Assembly: GCF_042683405.1 (NCBI RefSeq)
Contig: NZ_JBHUJS010000001.1
Span: 558,001-622,000 of the forward strand
Reading direction: 5' to 3'
DNA length: 64,000 nt
Source of the DNA: Telluria sp042683405
GTDB lineage: Bacteria; Pseudomonadota; Gammaproteobacteria; Burkholderiales; Burkholderiaceae_D
The notes beneath the pieces were generated by a model. It was not told the DNA's origin and made no database searches. It saw nothing but the letters and a program-made list of their open reading frames with translations. The translations under genes and the position numbers were made by a program. Below, piece by piece: positions 7,403-15,583 of this stretch (the stretch's first letter is position 1; every line of letters starts with the position of its first letter).

Positions 7403-9040
7403 ATGGAACGTCGTACCTTTTTAAACATCGGCGGTATGGCCCTGGGATCGATGATGCTCCCGGTTGCCGGGCGCGTCATCGCTGCAGAAGAACTGGTCAA
7501 ACCAGTCGATAACAAACTCAGGAAAGCACTCGCCGACACGGCGATGACGGCCGCCACGCAGGCTGGCGCGAGCTACTGCGACGTGCGCATCGGCCGCTAC
7601 CTGAACCAGTTCATCACCACCCGCGACATGACGGTGCAGAACGTGGTGAACACCGAGTCCGCGGGCGTGGGCATCCGCGTGGTGGCCGGTGGCGCCTACG
7701 GCTTCGCCGCCACCAACGACATGACGCCGGACTCCGTGGCCAACGCCGCGCGCCAGGCCGTGGCGATCGCGAAGGCGAATGCGCGCCTGCAGTCCGAACC
7801 CGTGCGCCTCGCGCCGGTCAAGGGCGTGGGCGAAGTGAGCTGGGCGACCCCGATCAAGAAGGACTGGCGCCTCGTCCCGATCAAGGAAAAGGCCGATATG
7901 CTGCTGGCCGCGAACAAGGCCGGCATGGACGGCGGCGCGAACTTCATGCAGTCGATGCTGTTCCAGGTGAACCAGCAGAAGTACTTCGCTTCCACCGACG
8001 GCTCCTACATCGACCAGGACATCCACCGTCTGTGGCTGCCGCTCAGCGCCACCGCGGTCGACCGTGGCACCGGCAAGTTCCGCACCCGCCAGGGCCTGTC
8101 GGCGCCGGTGGGCATGGGCTACGAATACCTGGACGCCAAGCCGCACAACAAGATCAAGGCAGCAGGCGGCGTCGCCACGCTGTACAACGGCGCGTATGAC
8201 GTGGTCGAAGACGCGCGCGCCGCAGGCATGCACGCCAAGCAGAAGCTCACCGCCAAGTCGGTCGAGCCGGGCAAGTACGACCTGGTGCTGTCGCCAGAAC
8301 ACATGTGGCTGACGATCCACGAGTCGGTCGGCCACCCGACGGAACTGGACCGCGTGCTCGGCTACGAAGCCAACTACGCCGGCACCAGCTTCGCCACGCT
8401 CGACAAGTGGCAGTCGAAGAACTTCAAGTACGGTTCCCCGATCGTCAACATCGAGGCCGACAAGGTGCGCCAGGGTTCGCTGGGCGCGGTCGGCTACGAC
8501 GACGAAGGCGTGAAGACCAAGTCGTGGGACGTGATCAAGGACGGCGTGCTGGTGAGCTACCAGGCCACGCGCGACCAGGCGCACGTGCTGGGACTGGAAG
8601 AATCGCAGGGCTGCTCGTTCGCCGACAGCTGGAGCAGCGTGCAGTTCCAGCGCATGCCGAACATCTCGCTCAAGGCCGGCACGAAAAAGCTGACTCCGGA
8701 CGAGATGATCAAGGACGTCAAGAAGGGTATCTACATCGTGGGCGCCGGCTCGTTCTCGATCGACCAGCAGCGCTACAACTTCCAGTTCGGCGGCCAGCTG
8801 TTCTACGAAATCAAGGACGGCAAGATCGCAGGCATGCTGGAGGACGTGGCTTACCAGTCCAACACCCAGGAATTCTGGAACGCCTGCTCGGCGATCTGCG
8901 ACCAGAGCGACTGGCGCATGGATGGCTCCTTCTTCGATGGCAAAGGCCAGCCGTCGCAGGTATCGATGGTCTCGCACGGATCGTCCACCTCGCGCTTCAA
9001 CGGCATCAACGTCATCAACACCGCACGCAAAATTGGCTAA
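7403..9040 (+). CDS. TldD-family zinc metalloprotease with Tat signal (copy 1)
   Basis: 545 residues. The N-terminus MERRTFLNIGGMALG...VIAAEE is a twin-arginine signal (RRTFL) with cleavage near residue 27; E. coli TldD has none. The TldD zinc site is present as H306-E307-S-V-G-H311 (HExxxH) followed by PTELDRVLGYEANYAG; a Cys in CSAICDQSDW lies where TldD supplies its third ligand. TldD/TldE proteins are heterodimeric proteases that digest unfolded peptides and remove leaders from peptide toxins such as microcin B17. This copy is the first gene of the sigma-54 operon; AGGAGA precedes it. The tldE partner follows after 15 bp. Confidence 0.9.
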   Translation: MERRTFLNIGGMALGSMMLPVAGRVIAAEELVKPVDNKLRKALADTAMTAATQAGASYCDVRIGRYLNQFITTRDMTVQNVVNTESAGVGIRVVAGGAYGFAATNDMTPDSVANAARQAVAIAKANARLQSEPVRLAPVKGVGEVSWATPIKKDWRLVPIKEKADMLLAANKAGMDGGANFMQSMLFQVNQQKYFASTDGSYIDQDIHRLWLPLSATAVDRGTGKFRTRQGLSAPVGMGYEYLDAKPHNKIKAAGGVATLYNGAYDVVEDARAAGMHAKQKLTAKSVEPGKYDLVLSPEHMWLTIHESVGHPTELDRVLGYEANYAGTSFATLDKWQSKNFKYGSPIVNIEADKVRQGSLGAVGYDDEGVKTKSWDVIKDGVLVSYQATRDQAHVLGLEESQGCSFADSWSSVQFQRMPNISLKAGTKKLTPDEMIKDVKKGIYIVGAGSFSIDQQRYNFQFGGQLFYEIKDGKIAGMLEDVAYQSNTQEFWNACSAICDQSDWRMDGSFFDGKGQPSQVSMVSHGSSTSRFNGINVINTARKIG

Positions 9041-9055
9041 GCAGGGAACACGCAC

Positions 9056-10393
9056 ATGAAATTTCTGACCCAAGAAGAAACCAAGCGCATTACCGACCGC
9101 GTAATGTCCTATACCAAGGCCGACCAGTGCCAGGTGTCGATCAACGGTTCGCGCGAAGGCAACATCCGCTTTGCGCGCAACGCCGTGTCGACCGCCGGCC
9201 TGGTGGAGAACACGCAGATGGGCGTGTCGGTCGCCTTCGGCAAGAAGCAGGGCACCGCCACCGTCAACGAGTTCGATGAGAAGTCGATCGAAAAAGCGGT
9301 GCGCCGCGCGGAAGACCTGGCGCGCCTGGCGCCGGAGAATCCGGAGTTCGTGCCGGCGGTGTCGAACCAGCAGTACAAGCCGTCGCCGACCTTCAGCAAG
9401 AAGACTGCCGACATCGACCCCGAGTTCCGCGCCGCCGTCGCTGCCTACAGCATCGAGGCGAGCCGCAAGAACAAGCTGGTGTGCGCAGGCTTCTTCAGCG
9501 ATAACACCGAGTTCCAGACCATCGCCAACTCCAAGGGCGTGTTCGGCCACCAGGATGCGACCTCGCTCGACTTCACCTGCACCGTGCGCACCGAAGACGG
9601 CCGCGGTTCGGGCTGGGCCAAGAGCACCGCGATCGACGCGGCCAAGTTCAATCCGCGCGAGGCGGCCGACATCGCGATCGAAAAAGCATTGCGCTCGGTC
9701 GACGCCAAGGCGCTGGAGCCGGGCCGCTACACCGTGATCCTGGAGCCGGCTGCCACCGCCGGCCTGATCTCGTTCATGCTGAACGGCTTCGACGCCCGCA
9801 ACGCGGACGAAGGCCGCAGCTTCCTGTCCAAGAAAGGCGGCGGCACGCGCCTGGGCGAGAAGCTGTTCGACGAGAAGGTCAACATCTGGACCGACCCGTG
9901 GGATCCGAATGTCGCCGTGACCCCGTGGGCCGGCAACTCGATGCTGGCGCGCGAGCGCTTCCCGGTCATCAAGGACGGCAAGGTCAGTGCGCTCGACTAC
10001 TCGCTGTTCTGGGCGCAGAAGAAGGGCGTGCGTCCGGTCGGCTCGATCGGCAACATCATCATGGCCGGCACCGACAAGAGCACCGCGGACCTGATCGCGT
10101 CCACCAAGAAGGGCATCCTGGTCACCCGCACCTGGTACATCCGCATGGTCGACCCACAATCGGTCCTGCTGACCGGCCTGACCCGCGACGGCACCTTCTA
10201 CATCGAGAACGGCAAGATCATGTACCCGGTGAAGAACTTCCGCTTCAACGAGAGCCCGATCACCATGCTCAACAACATCGAAGAAATCGGCAAGCCGGTC
10301 GTGATCGCGGGCGACGAGTCGAACTACTCGATGATGATTCCGCCGATGAAGGTACGCGACTTCAACTTCACGTCGCTGTCCGACGCCGTGTAA
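9056..10393 (+). CDS. TldE/PmbA-family protein, likely non-catalytic partner of TldD
   Basis: 445 residues of the TldD/PmbA fold without the HExxxH motif, as in TldE (PmbA), the non-catalytic half of the heterodimer. It begins MKFLTQEETKRITDRVMSY and has no signal peptide or membrane segment, whereas both neighbouring TldD copies carry Tat signals. If it partners them, it must either be carried across the membrane with the folded complex or stay in the cytoplasm. It lies 15 bp after tldD copy 1 and 57 bp before tldD copy 2, in the same operon. Confidence 0.9.
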   Translation: MKFLTQEETKRITDRVMSYTKADQCQVSINGSREGNIRFARNAVSTAGLVENTQMGVSVAFGKKQGTATVNEFDEKSIEKAVRRAEDLARLAPENPEFVPAVSNQQYKPSPTFSKKTADIDPEFRAAVAAYSIEASRKNKLVCAGFFSDNTEFQTIANSKGVFGHQDATSLDFTCTVRTEDGRGSGWAKSTAIDAAKFNPREAADIAIEKALRSVDAKALEPGRYTVILEPAATAGLISFMLNGFDARNADEGRSFLSKKGGGTRLGEKLFDEKVNIWTDPWDPNVAVTPWAGNSMLARERFPVIKDGKVSALDYSLFWAQKKGVRPVGSIGNIIMAGTDKSTADLIASTKKGILVTRTWYIRMVDPQSVLLTGLTRDGTFYIENGKIMYPVKNFRFNESPITMLNNIEEIGKPVVIAGDESNYSMMIPPMKVRDFNFTSLSDAV

Positions 10394-10400
10394 TCAAAAA

Positions 10401-10428
10401 GGGGACGGTCCCCGGCGGGGCCGTCCCC
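10401..10428. repeat. GGGGACNGTCCCC palindrome repeat inside the tldD operon
   Basis: A paired copy (GGGGACGGTCCCC then GGGGCCGTCCCC) fills most of the 57-bp gap between tldE and the second tldD. In RNA it would form a strong hairpin, possibly protecting upstream message or lowering expression downstream. Confidence 0.75.
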
Positions 10429-10450
10429 AACCCCGCTTTTGGAGTAGATC

Positions 10451-12085
10451 GTGGAACGACGCAGTTTTCTCAAGCTCGGCGGAATCGCCGGCACCCTGCT
10501 GGTACCGGTATTCGGCAACGCCATCGCGGCCGAACAGCTCACCAGCCCGATGGAAGTCAGGTTCAAGAAAGCGCTGGCCGACGCCGCGCTGAACGCGGCC
10601 ACCAAGGCCGGCGCATCGTATTGCGACGTTCGCATCGGCCGCTACCTCAACCAGTTCATCACCACGCGCGACCTGAACGTCGAAAACGTGGTGAACACCG
10701 AATCGACCGGTGTCGGCGTGCGCGTGGTCGCCAATGGCGCCTACGGCTTTGCCGCCACCAATGACATGACGCCGGACGGCGTCGCCAGCGCCGCACGTAC
10801 CGCGGTCGCCATCGCCAAGGCCAATTCGAAGCTGCAGTCCGAACCGGTCGTGCTGGCGCCTGTGAAGGGCGTCGGCGAAGTGTCGTGGGCGACCCCGTAC
10901 ACGCGCGACTGGCGCACCGTGCCGATCAAGGAAAAGGCCGAGATGCTGCTGGCCGCGAACAAGGCCGGCCTGGATGCCGGCGCGAGCTTCATGCGCTCGC
11001 AGCTGTTCCAGGTGAACCAGCAGAAGTATTTCGCGTCCACCGACGGCTCCTACATCGACCAGGACGTGCACCGCCTGTGGGCGCCGCTGACCGCCACCGC
11101 GGTCGACAAGGCCACCGGCAAGTTCCGCAACCGCGAGGGACTCGGCTCCCCGGTCGGCATGGGCTACGAATACTTCGACGCCAGGCCGGAGCACAAGGTG
11201 CGCGCCGCCGGCGGCGTCGCCACGCTGTACACCAAATCCTACGACCTGGTCGCGGAGGCAAAGCTGGCCGGACGCCAGGCGCGCGAGAAGCTGAGCGCCA
11301 AGTCGGTCGAGCCGGGCAAGTACGACCTGGTGCTCTCGCCCGACCACCTGTTCCTGACCATCCACGAATCGGTCGGCCACCCGACGGAACTGGACCGCGT
11401 GCTGGGCTACGAGGCCAACTACGCCGGCACCAGTTTCCTCACGCTGGACAAGTGGCAGTCGAAGAAATTCAAGTTCGGCAGCGAACGTGTCAACTTCACC
11501 GGCGACAAGAACGAGCCGACCTCGCTTGGCAACGTCGCCTACGACGACGACGGCGTGCCGGCCAAGCGCTGGGACATCATCAAGGACGGCATCCTGGTGA
11601 ACTACCAGGCCACGCGCGACCAGGTCCACATGATCGGCCAGAACGAATCGCACGGCTGCTCGTACGCGGACAGCTGGAGCAGCGTCGCGTTCCAGCGCAT
11701 GCCGAACGTGTCGCTGGCGCCGGGCAAGCAGCGCCTGACGCCGGACGAAATGGTCAAGGACGTCAAGAAGGGCATCTACATCCTCGGCCGCGGTTCCTAC
11801 TCGATCGACCAGCAGCGCTACAACTTCCAGTTCGGCGGCCAGCTGTACTACGAGATCAAGGACGGCAAGATCGGCCCGATGCTGGAAGACGTGGCCTACC
11901 AGGCGAACACGCAGGACTTCTGGAATGCGTGCAGCGCGATCTGCGACGAGCGCGACTGGCGCATGGGCGGCTCCTTCTTCGACGGCAAAGGCCAGCCGGG
12001 GCAGGTCTCCGCGGTGTCGCACGGTTCGTCGACCACGCGTTTCGACGGCATCAACGTCATCAACACGGCGCGCAAGATCGGCTAA
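10451..12085 (+). CDS. TldD-family zinc metalloprotease with Tat signal (copy 2)
   Basis: 544 residues, close to copy 1 along its whole length (same landmarks such as PVKGVGEVSWATP, KYFASTDGSYIDQD and VGHPTELDRVLGYEANYAGTSF), so the pair arose by duplication around tldE. It starts with GTG after a GGAG at 10441-10444. MERRSFLKLGGIAGTLLVPVFGNAIAAEQ is an even better Tat signal (RRSFLK). The zinc motif is H305-E306-x3-H310. Both copies keep all the catalytic residues I can see, so two alternative heterodimers with the single TldE are possible. DUF4159 follows after 6 bp. Confidence 0.9.
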   Translation: MERRSFLKLGGIAGTLLVPVFGNAIAAEQLTSPMEVRFKKALADAALNAATKAGASYCDVRIGRYLNQFITTRDLNVENVVNTESTGVGVRVVANGAYGFAATNDMTPDGVASAARTAVAIAKANSKLQSEPVVLAPVKGVGEVSWATPYTRDWRTVPIKEKAEMLLAANKAGLDAGASFMRSQLFQVNQQKYFASTDGSYIDQDVHRLWAPLTATAVDKATGKFRNREGLGSPVGMGYEYFDARPEHKVRAAGGVATLYTKSYDLVAEAKLAGRQAREKLSAKSVEPGKYDLVLSPDHLFLTIHESVGHPTELDRVLGYEANYAGTSFLTLDKWQSKKFKFGSERVNFTGDKNEPTSLGNVAYDDDGVPAKRWDIIKDGILVNYQATRDQVHMIGQNESHGCSYADSWSSVAFQRMPNVSLAPGKQRLTPDEMVKDVKKGIYILGRGSYSIDQQRYNFQFGGQLYYEIKDGKIGPMLEDVAYQANTQDFWNACSAICDERDWRMGGSFFDGKGQPGQVSAVSHGSSTTRFDGINVINTARKIG

Positions 12086-12091
12086 ACCGCA

Positions 12092-12712
12092 GTGGCAGCT
12101 TTCGATTTCTATTTCACGCGCCTGATCTACGATTCGGGCGACTGGGATGTGGATATCCGCATGCCGAGCAACGTGCTGAACTCGCTGGTCGAGTACACCA
12201 CGTTGCGGGTCGACCCGGTCGAGCGGATGGTGCCGCTGTCCGATCCCAAGGTGCTCGAGGCGCCGTTCGTCTACATGGCCGGGCACAAGCTGGTGCAGTT
12301 CTCGCCGGCCGAGCGGCGCAACTTCGAGCGCTACGTGCGCGGCGGCGGCTTCGTGTTCGTGGACGACTGCAACCATGACATCGACGGCCTGTTCGCCAAG
12401 TCCTTCGAAGCGGAGATGGCGCGCATCTTCGGCCCGAAGGCGCTGAAGAAAATCCCCAACAACCATCCCATCTATTCGAGCTTCTTCAAGTTCGACGGCC
12501 CGCCCAATACCGGCGTGGAGCTGAACGGCTGGGGCGACGACCTGGTGCACGACTACCTGAAGGCGATCGAGATCGACGGGCGCGTGCGCGTGCTGTACTC
12601 CAACAAGGACTACGGCTGCGAGTGGGATTACGACTTCCGCAACAAGCGCTACCTTGTCATCGACAACACGCGCTTCGCGGTCAATATCATTCAATACGCA
12701 TTGGGAGCATGA
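12092..12712 (+). CDS. DUF4159 domain protein
   Basis: 206 residues from a GTG start 6 bp after tldD copy 2. The sequence (FYFTRLIYDSGDWDVDIRMPSN, then FVYMAGHKLVQFSPAERRNFERYVRGGGFVFVDDC) is the DUF4159 pattern. This glutamine-amidotransferase-like fold is common beside MoxR ATPases and DUF58 proteins. There is no signal peptide or transmembrane helix, and no catalytic Cys at an obvious nucleophile elbow, so a binding or scaffold role is likelier than amidotransfer. Its TGA overlaps the moxR ATG (ATGATG), indicating translational coupling. Confidence 0.85.
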   Translation: MAAFDFYFTRLIYDSGDWDVDIRMPSNVLNSLVEYTTLRVDPVERMVPLSDPKVLEAPFVYMAGHKLVQFSPAERRNFERYVRGGGFVFVDDCNHDIDGLFAKSFEAEMARIFGPKALKKIPNNHPIYSSFFKFDGPPNTGVELNGWGDDLVHDYLKAIEIDGRVRVLYSNKDYGCEWDYDFRNKRYLVIDNTRFAVNIIQYALGA

Positions 12713-13707
12713 TGGAAGCGGTAGCCTGGAACGAAAACGATGTGGCCGAACTGACGCGCAAGGTTGGCGCGCTCAAGGCCAGCATGGGCAAGGTCATCAT
12801 CGGTCAGGAATCGGTGCTGGACTCGCTGATCATCTGCCTGCTGGCCGGCGGCCATGCGCTGGTCGAAGGCGTTCCGGGACTGGGCAAGACGCTGCTGGTC
12901 AAGTCGCTGGCGCAGGCCACCGGCATGCACTTCAACCGCGTCCAGTTCACGCCGGACCTGATGCCGTCCGATATCGTCGGCACCGAGATCCTGGAAGAAG
13001 ACCACGCCACCCGCCAGCGCGTGTTCCGCTTCCAGCAGGGGCCCGTGTTCACCCAGGTCCTGCTGGCCGACGAGATCAACCGCGCGCCGCCCAAGACCCA
13101 GTCCGCACTGCTGGAAGCGATGCAGGAGCGCGCCGTGACGTTTGCCGGCCAGACCCACCAGCTGCCCAAGCCGTTCTTCGTGCTGGCGACCCAGAACCCG
13201 ATCGAGCAGTCCGGCACCTATCCGCTGCCGGAGGCGCAGCTCGACCGCTTCCTGCTGCGCATCGACGTGGTCTACCCGACCGAGGACGAGGAAGTGCGGA
13301 TGGTGTCGGCCACCACGCATGCCGGCCTCCGCGACGCCGAGCAGGCGATGGATACCGAAACGCTGCTGCGCCTGCAGCGGCTGGTGCGCGACATCGAGAT
13401 CGGCGAGCACCTGGTGCGCTACGCGACCCGCCTGGTGCGCGCGACGCGCCCGTCGGAGACCACCGTCGCCGCGGTCCGGAAGCACGTCGGCTGGGGCGCA
13501 GGCCCGCGCGCCGGACAGGCGCTGGTGCTGGCGTCCAAGGCGCGCGCGCTCATGCAGGGCCGCCTGGCGGCCACCCGCGAGGACATCGGCGCCATGCTGC
13601 TGCCGGTGCTGGCGCACCGCGTCCTGCGCAACTTCGAGGCGGAAGCGGACGGCATCGCCATCGCCGACATCCTGCAGGCGCTGCACAACGAGATCCCGGT
13701 CGCCTGA
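12709..13707 (+). CDS. MoxR-family AAA+ ATPase
   Basis: 332 residues. Walker A GVPGLGKT, Walker B LLADEINR, sensor ATQNPIEQ and the C-terminal AAA lid (LVLASKARALMQGR...) are all present, and the length is typical of MoxR. MoxR ATPases act as chaperones that help load cofactors or assemble complexes with DUF58 and VWA partners, here the next gene. The start overlaps the DUF4159 stop; a second ATG follows at 12712. Confidence 0.95.
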   Translation: MMEAVAWNENDVAELTRKVGALKASMGKVIIGQESVLDSLIICLLAGGHALVEGVPGLGKTLLVKSLAQATGMHFNRVQFTPDLMPSDIVGTEILEEDHATRQRVFRFQQGPVFTQVLLADEINRAPPKTQSALLEAMQERAVTFAGQTHQLPKPFFVLATQNPIEQSGTYPLPEAQLDRFLLRIDVVYPTEDEEVRMVSATTHAGLRDAEQAMDTETLLRLQRLVRDIEIGEHLVRYATRLVRATRPSETTVAAVRKHVGWGAGPRAGQALVLASKARALMQGRLAATREDIGAMLLPVLAHRVLRNFEAEADGIAIADILQALHNEIPVA

Positions 13708-13712
13708 CAAGC

Positions 13713-14597
13713 ATGATCGCTTCATCGGCGCTGGTCGCGCACACGGCCGATCTCGGCCTCGTCATTCGTCACGTCCTGGCAGGGCTCGGACATGGCATCC
13801 ACGCCGGCCGCGAGCGCGGCGCGGGCGTGGAATTCTCGGAGTACCGCGCGTATGCGCCGGGCGACGAATGGCGGCGCGTGGACTGGAAGCTGCTGGCGCG
13901 CGCCGACCGCTACTTCGTGCGCGAGGCGGAGCGCGACAGCCACGTCGCGGCCTGGCTGGTGCTGGACGCCACCGCATCGATGGCCGAGCCAAGCCGCAGC
14001 GTCAAGGGACTGGACAAGATGTGGTTCGCGCGCACGCTCCTGGGATGCATCGCGTCGATCGCGCAGCGCCAGGGCGACGCATTCGGCCTGCTGGTCCTCA
14101 GCGGCGGCAAGGTGCAGTTCACCCCGGCCTCGCGCGGACCGCGCCAGCTCCAGCGCGTGCTGGCGGCGCTGTCGCGCGCCGAACCGTCGGGCGAGTTGCC
14201 GCCGGAGGACCTGCTGCGCTCCAGCCTGCATTTCGCCCGCTCGCCCAGCCTGGTTTTTGCTGCCGGCGATTTCATTGAATTTCCGTCGGCGCTCTCGTCG
14301 GCGCTGGTACGACTGCGCCACATGCAGCACGACGTGCGCGTAGTCGGGCTGCAGACGCAGGCCGAGGTGGACGCGGGCTTCGACGCCGCGCGTCCCTACC
14401 GCGATCCGGAGCATGCGGGTGCGGTGTTCCGCTTCGATGCCGCCGCGCAGGTCCAGTACCGCGAGCGCCGCACCGGACATTTCGATGCCGTCGCCGCCGA
14501 ATGGAAAAAGCACGACATACCGGCTCTGATGGCCACCATTGAAGACGCACCCGGCGCGGTGCTGCGCGCATGGATGCGCAAGGCGGGGCGCATATGA
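13713..14597 (+). CDS. DUF58 domain protein (MoxR partner)
   Basis: 294 residues starting 5 bp after moxR. The DUF58 signature is clear: EFSEYRAYAPGDEWRRVDWKLLARADRYFVRE at about residues 44-76, followed by a VWA-like strand VLDATASM (a DxSxS-like metal site with Thr in the middle). DUF58 proteins are predicted partners of MoxR ATPases. There is no signal peptide, so it is probably cytoplasmic or peripheral to the membrane. Its stop overlaps the next start (ATGA at 14594). Confidence 0.92.
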   Translation: MIASSALVAHTADLGLVIRHVLAGLGHGIHAGRERGAGVEFSEYRAYAPGDEWRRVDWKLLARADRYFVREAERDSHVAAWLVLDATASMAEPSRSVKGLDKMWFARTLLGCIASIAQRQGDAFGLLVLSGGKVQFTPASRGPRQLQRVLAALSRAEPSGELPPEDLLRSSLHFARSPSLVFAAGDFIEFPSALSSALVRLRHMQHDVRVVGLQTQAEVDAGFDAARPYRDPEHAGAVFRFDAAAQVQYRERRTGHFDAVAAEWKKHDIPALMATIEDAPGAVLRAWMRKAGRI

Positions 14598-15583
14598 GCC
14601 TCTGGTGGTTCGCACTCCCTATCCTGCTGCTGCCGGTCTGGTGGCACCGCCAGAAGCGCGAGAGCGTCAAGGCCGTGCCGCTGGCGACGGCGCGTTTCCT
14701 CCCGCAGGCCGACCCGCGCCAGGTGCGCGTATGGAAATGGTCCGACCGCTTCCTGCTCCTGCTGCGCTGCCTGCTGCTCGTGGCGGTGATCGTGCGGCTT
14801 GCGGACCTGATGTTCCCGTGGCGCGGCGATGCCGTGCTGGTCGCGCCGGGCACGGACGCGGGGTGGGTCGACCGGCAAGCCGCAGCAGTGGGGATGGCGA
14901 GCGCGCCGCGCATGCAAATGGATGGCCGCGACGTGCTGGCCTGGTTTGCCGCGCACGAACGCGAATGGAACGACGGCGCCCGCGTGCTGGTCGTTGGCGA
15001 CGTCGCCATGCCCGCGCAGATGCCGCGCCTGCGCCATACCGTCATCCTGCGTACCCGCCCATCGGCCACGAAGCCCGAGCCGCGCCGCGTGCTGGTGACG
15101 AGCGAGCGCGCTGCCGCATGGCGCGCGTTCTTCGATGCCGCCTCTGCGAGCGGCCAGCCATATGTGGCGGCGACCGGTGCGGCCGAGCTGGCGGTGTGGG
15201 ACAACGCTGCCGCGCCGCCTGCGGACCGCAAGGCCGGATTGTGGTGGGTCACCCGGCCTGCCGCGTTCCCGCAACTGGCGCAGGCGCGCCCCGTGCCGGC
15301 AACCGGGATCGCCGGCTTCCGCTATGCCGATACGCCGCAGGGCCGGGTCTGGACCGCGAACAGCCTGCCGCCGGCTGATGCCGATGCCGCCGGACGCCTG
15401 TTCGAGACCTGGCAGCGCCTCCATTACGCGCCGGTGCCGTACACCGTGCCCTCGCACACGCTGCAGGCATTCGCCGGTGCGCCGCTGGCGAGCGGCAGCG
15501 GCGCCCTGCGTTCCTTCTTCAATATGCTGCTGATCGCCCTGTTTGCAGCCGAACGGATCCTGACCCATGTCCGCCGCCGCTGA
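14594..15583 (+). CDS. BatA-N-terminal-domain-like membrane protein
   Basis: 329 residues. It begins MSLWWFALPILLLPVWWHRQKRE, then basic FLPQADPRQVRVWKWSDR and a second helix LLLLRCLLLVAVIVRLADL. This double-helix arrangement matches the N-terminal BatA/Aerotolerance domain. A soluble middle follows, and a C-terminal helix (FFNMLLIALFAAERILTHVRRR) ends the protein. Unlike true BatA/BatB it has no evident VWA MIDAS motif. It overlaps both neighbours (4 bp and 17 bp). Confidence 0.7.
   Translation: MSLWWFALPILLLPVWWHRQKRESVKAVPLATARFLPQADPRQVRVWKWSDRFLLLLRCLLLVAVIVRLADLMFPWRGDAVLVAPGTDAGWVDRQAAAVGMASAPRMQMDGRDVLAWFAAHEREWNDGARVLVVGDVAMPAQMPRLRHTVILRTRPSATKPEPRRVLVTSERAAAWRAFFDAASASGQPYVAATGAAELAVWDNAAAPPADRKAGLWWVTRPAAFPQLAQARPVPATGIAGFRYADTPQGRVWTANSLPPADADAAGRLFETWQRLHYAPVPYTVPSHTLQAFAGAPLASGSGALRSFFNMLLIALFAAERILTHVRRR

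Noticed and set aside
7421..10159. Very long open frame (912 codons) on the minus strand opposite the tldD and tldE genes
   Set aside because: It mirrors GC-rich codons of the genes on the plus strand, is rich in Arg/Val/His runs, has no family motifs and overlaps two well-supported genes.
10394..12694. Minus-strand open frame of 766 codons opposite tldD copy 2 and DUF4159
   Set aside because: Shadow frame; composition is low-complexity and the plus-strand genes carry conserved motifs.
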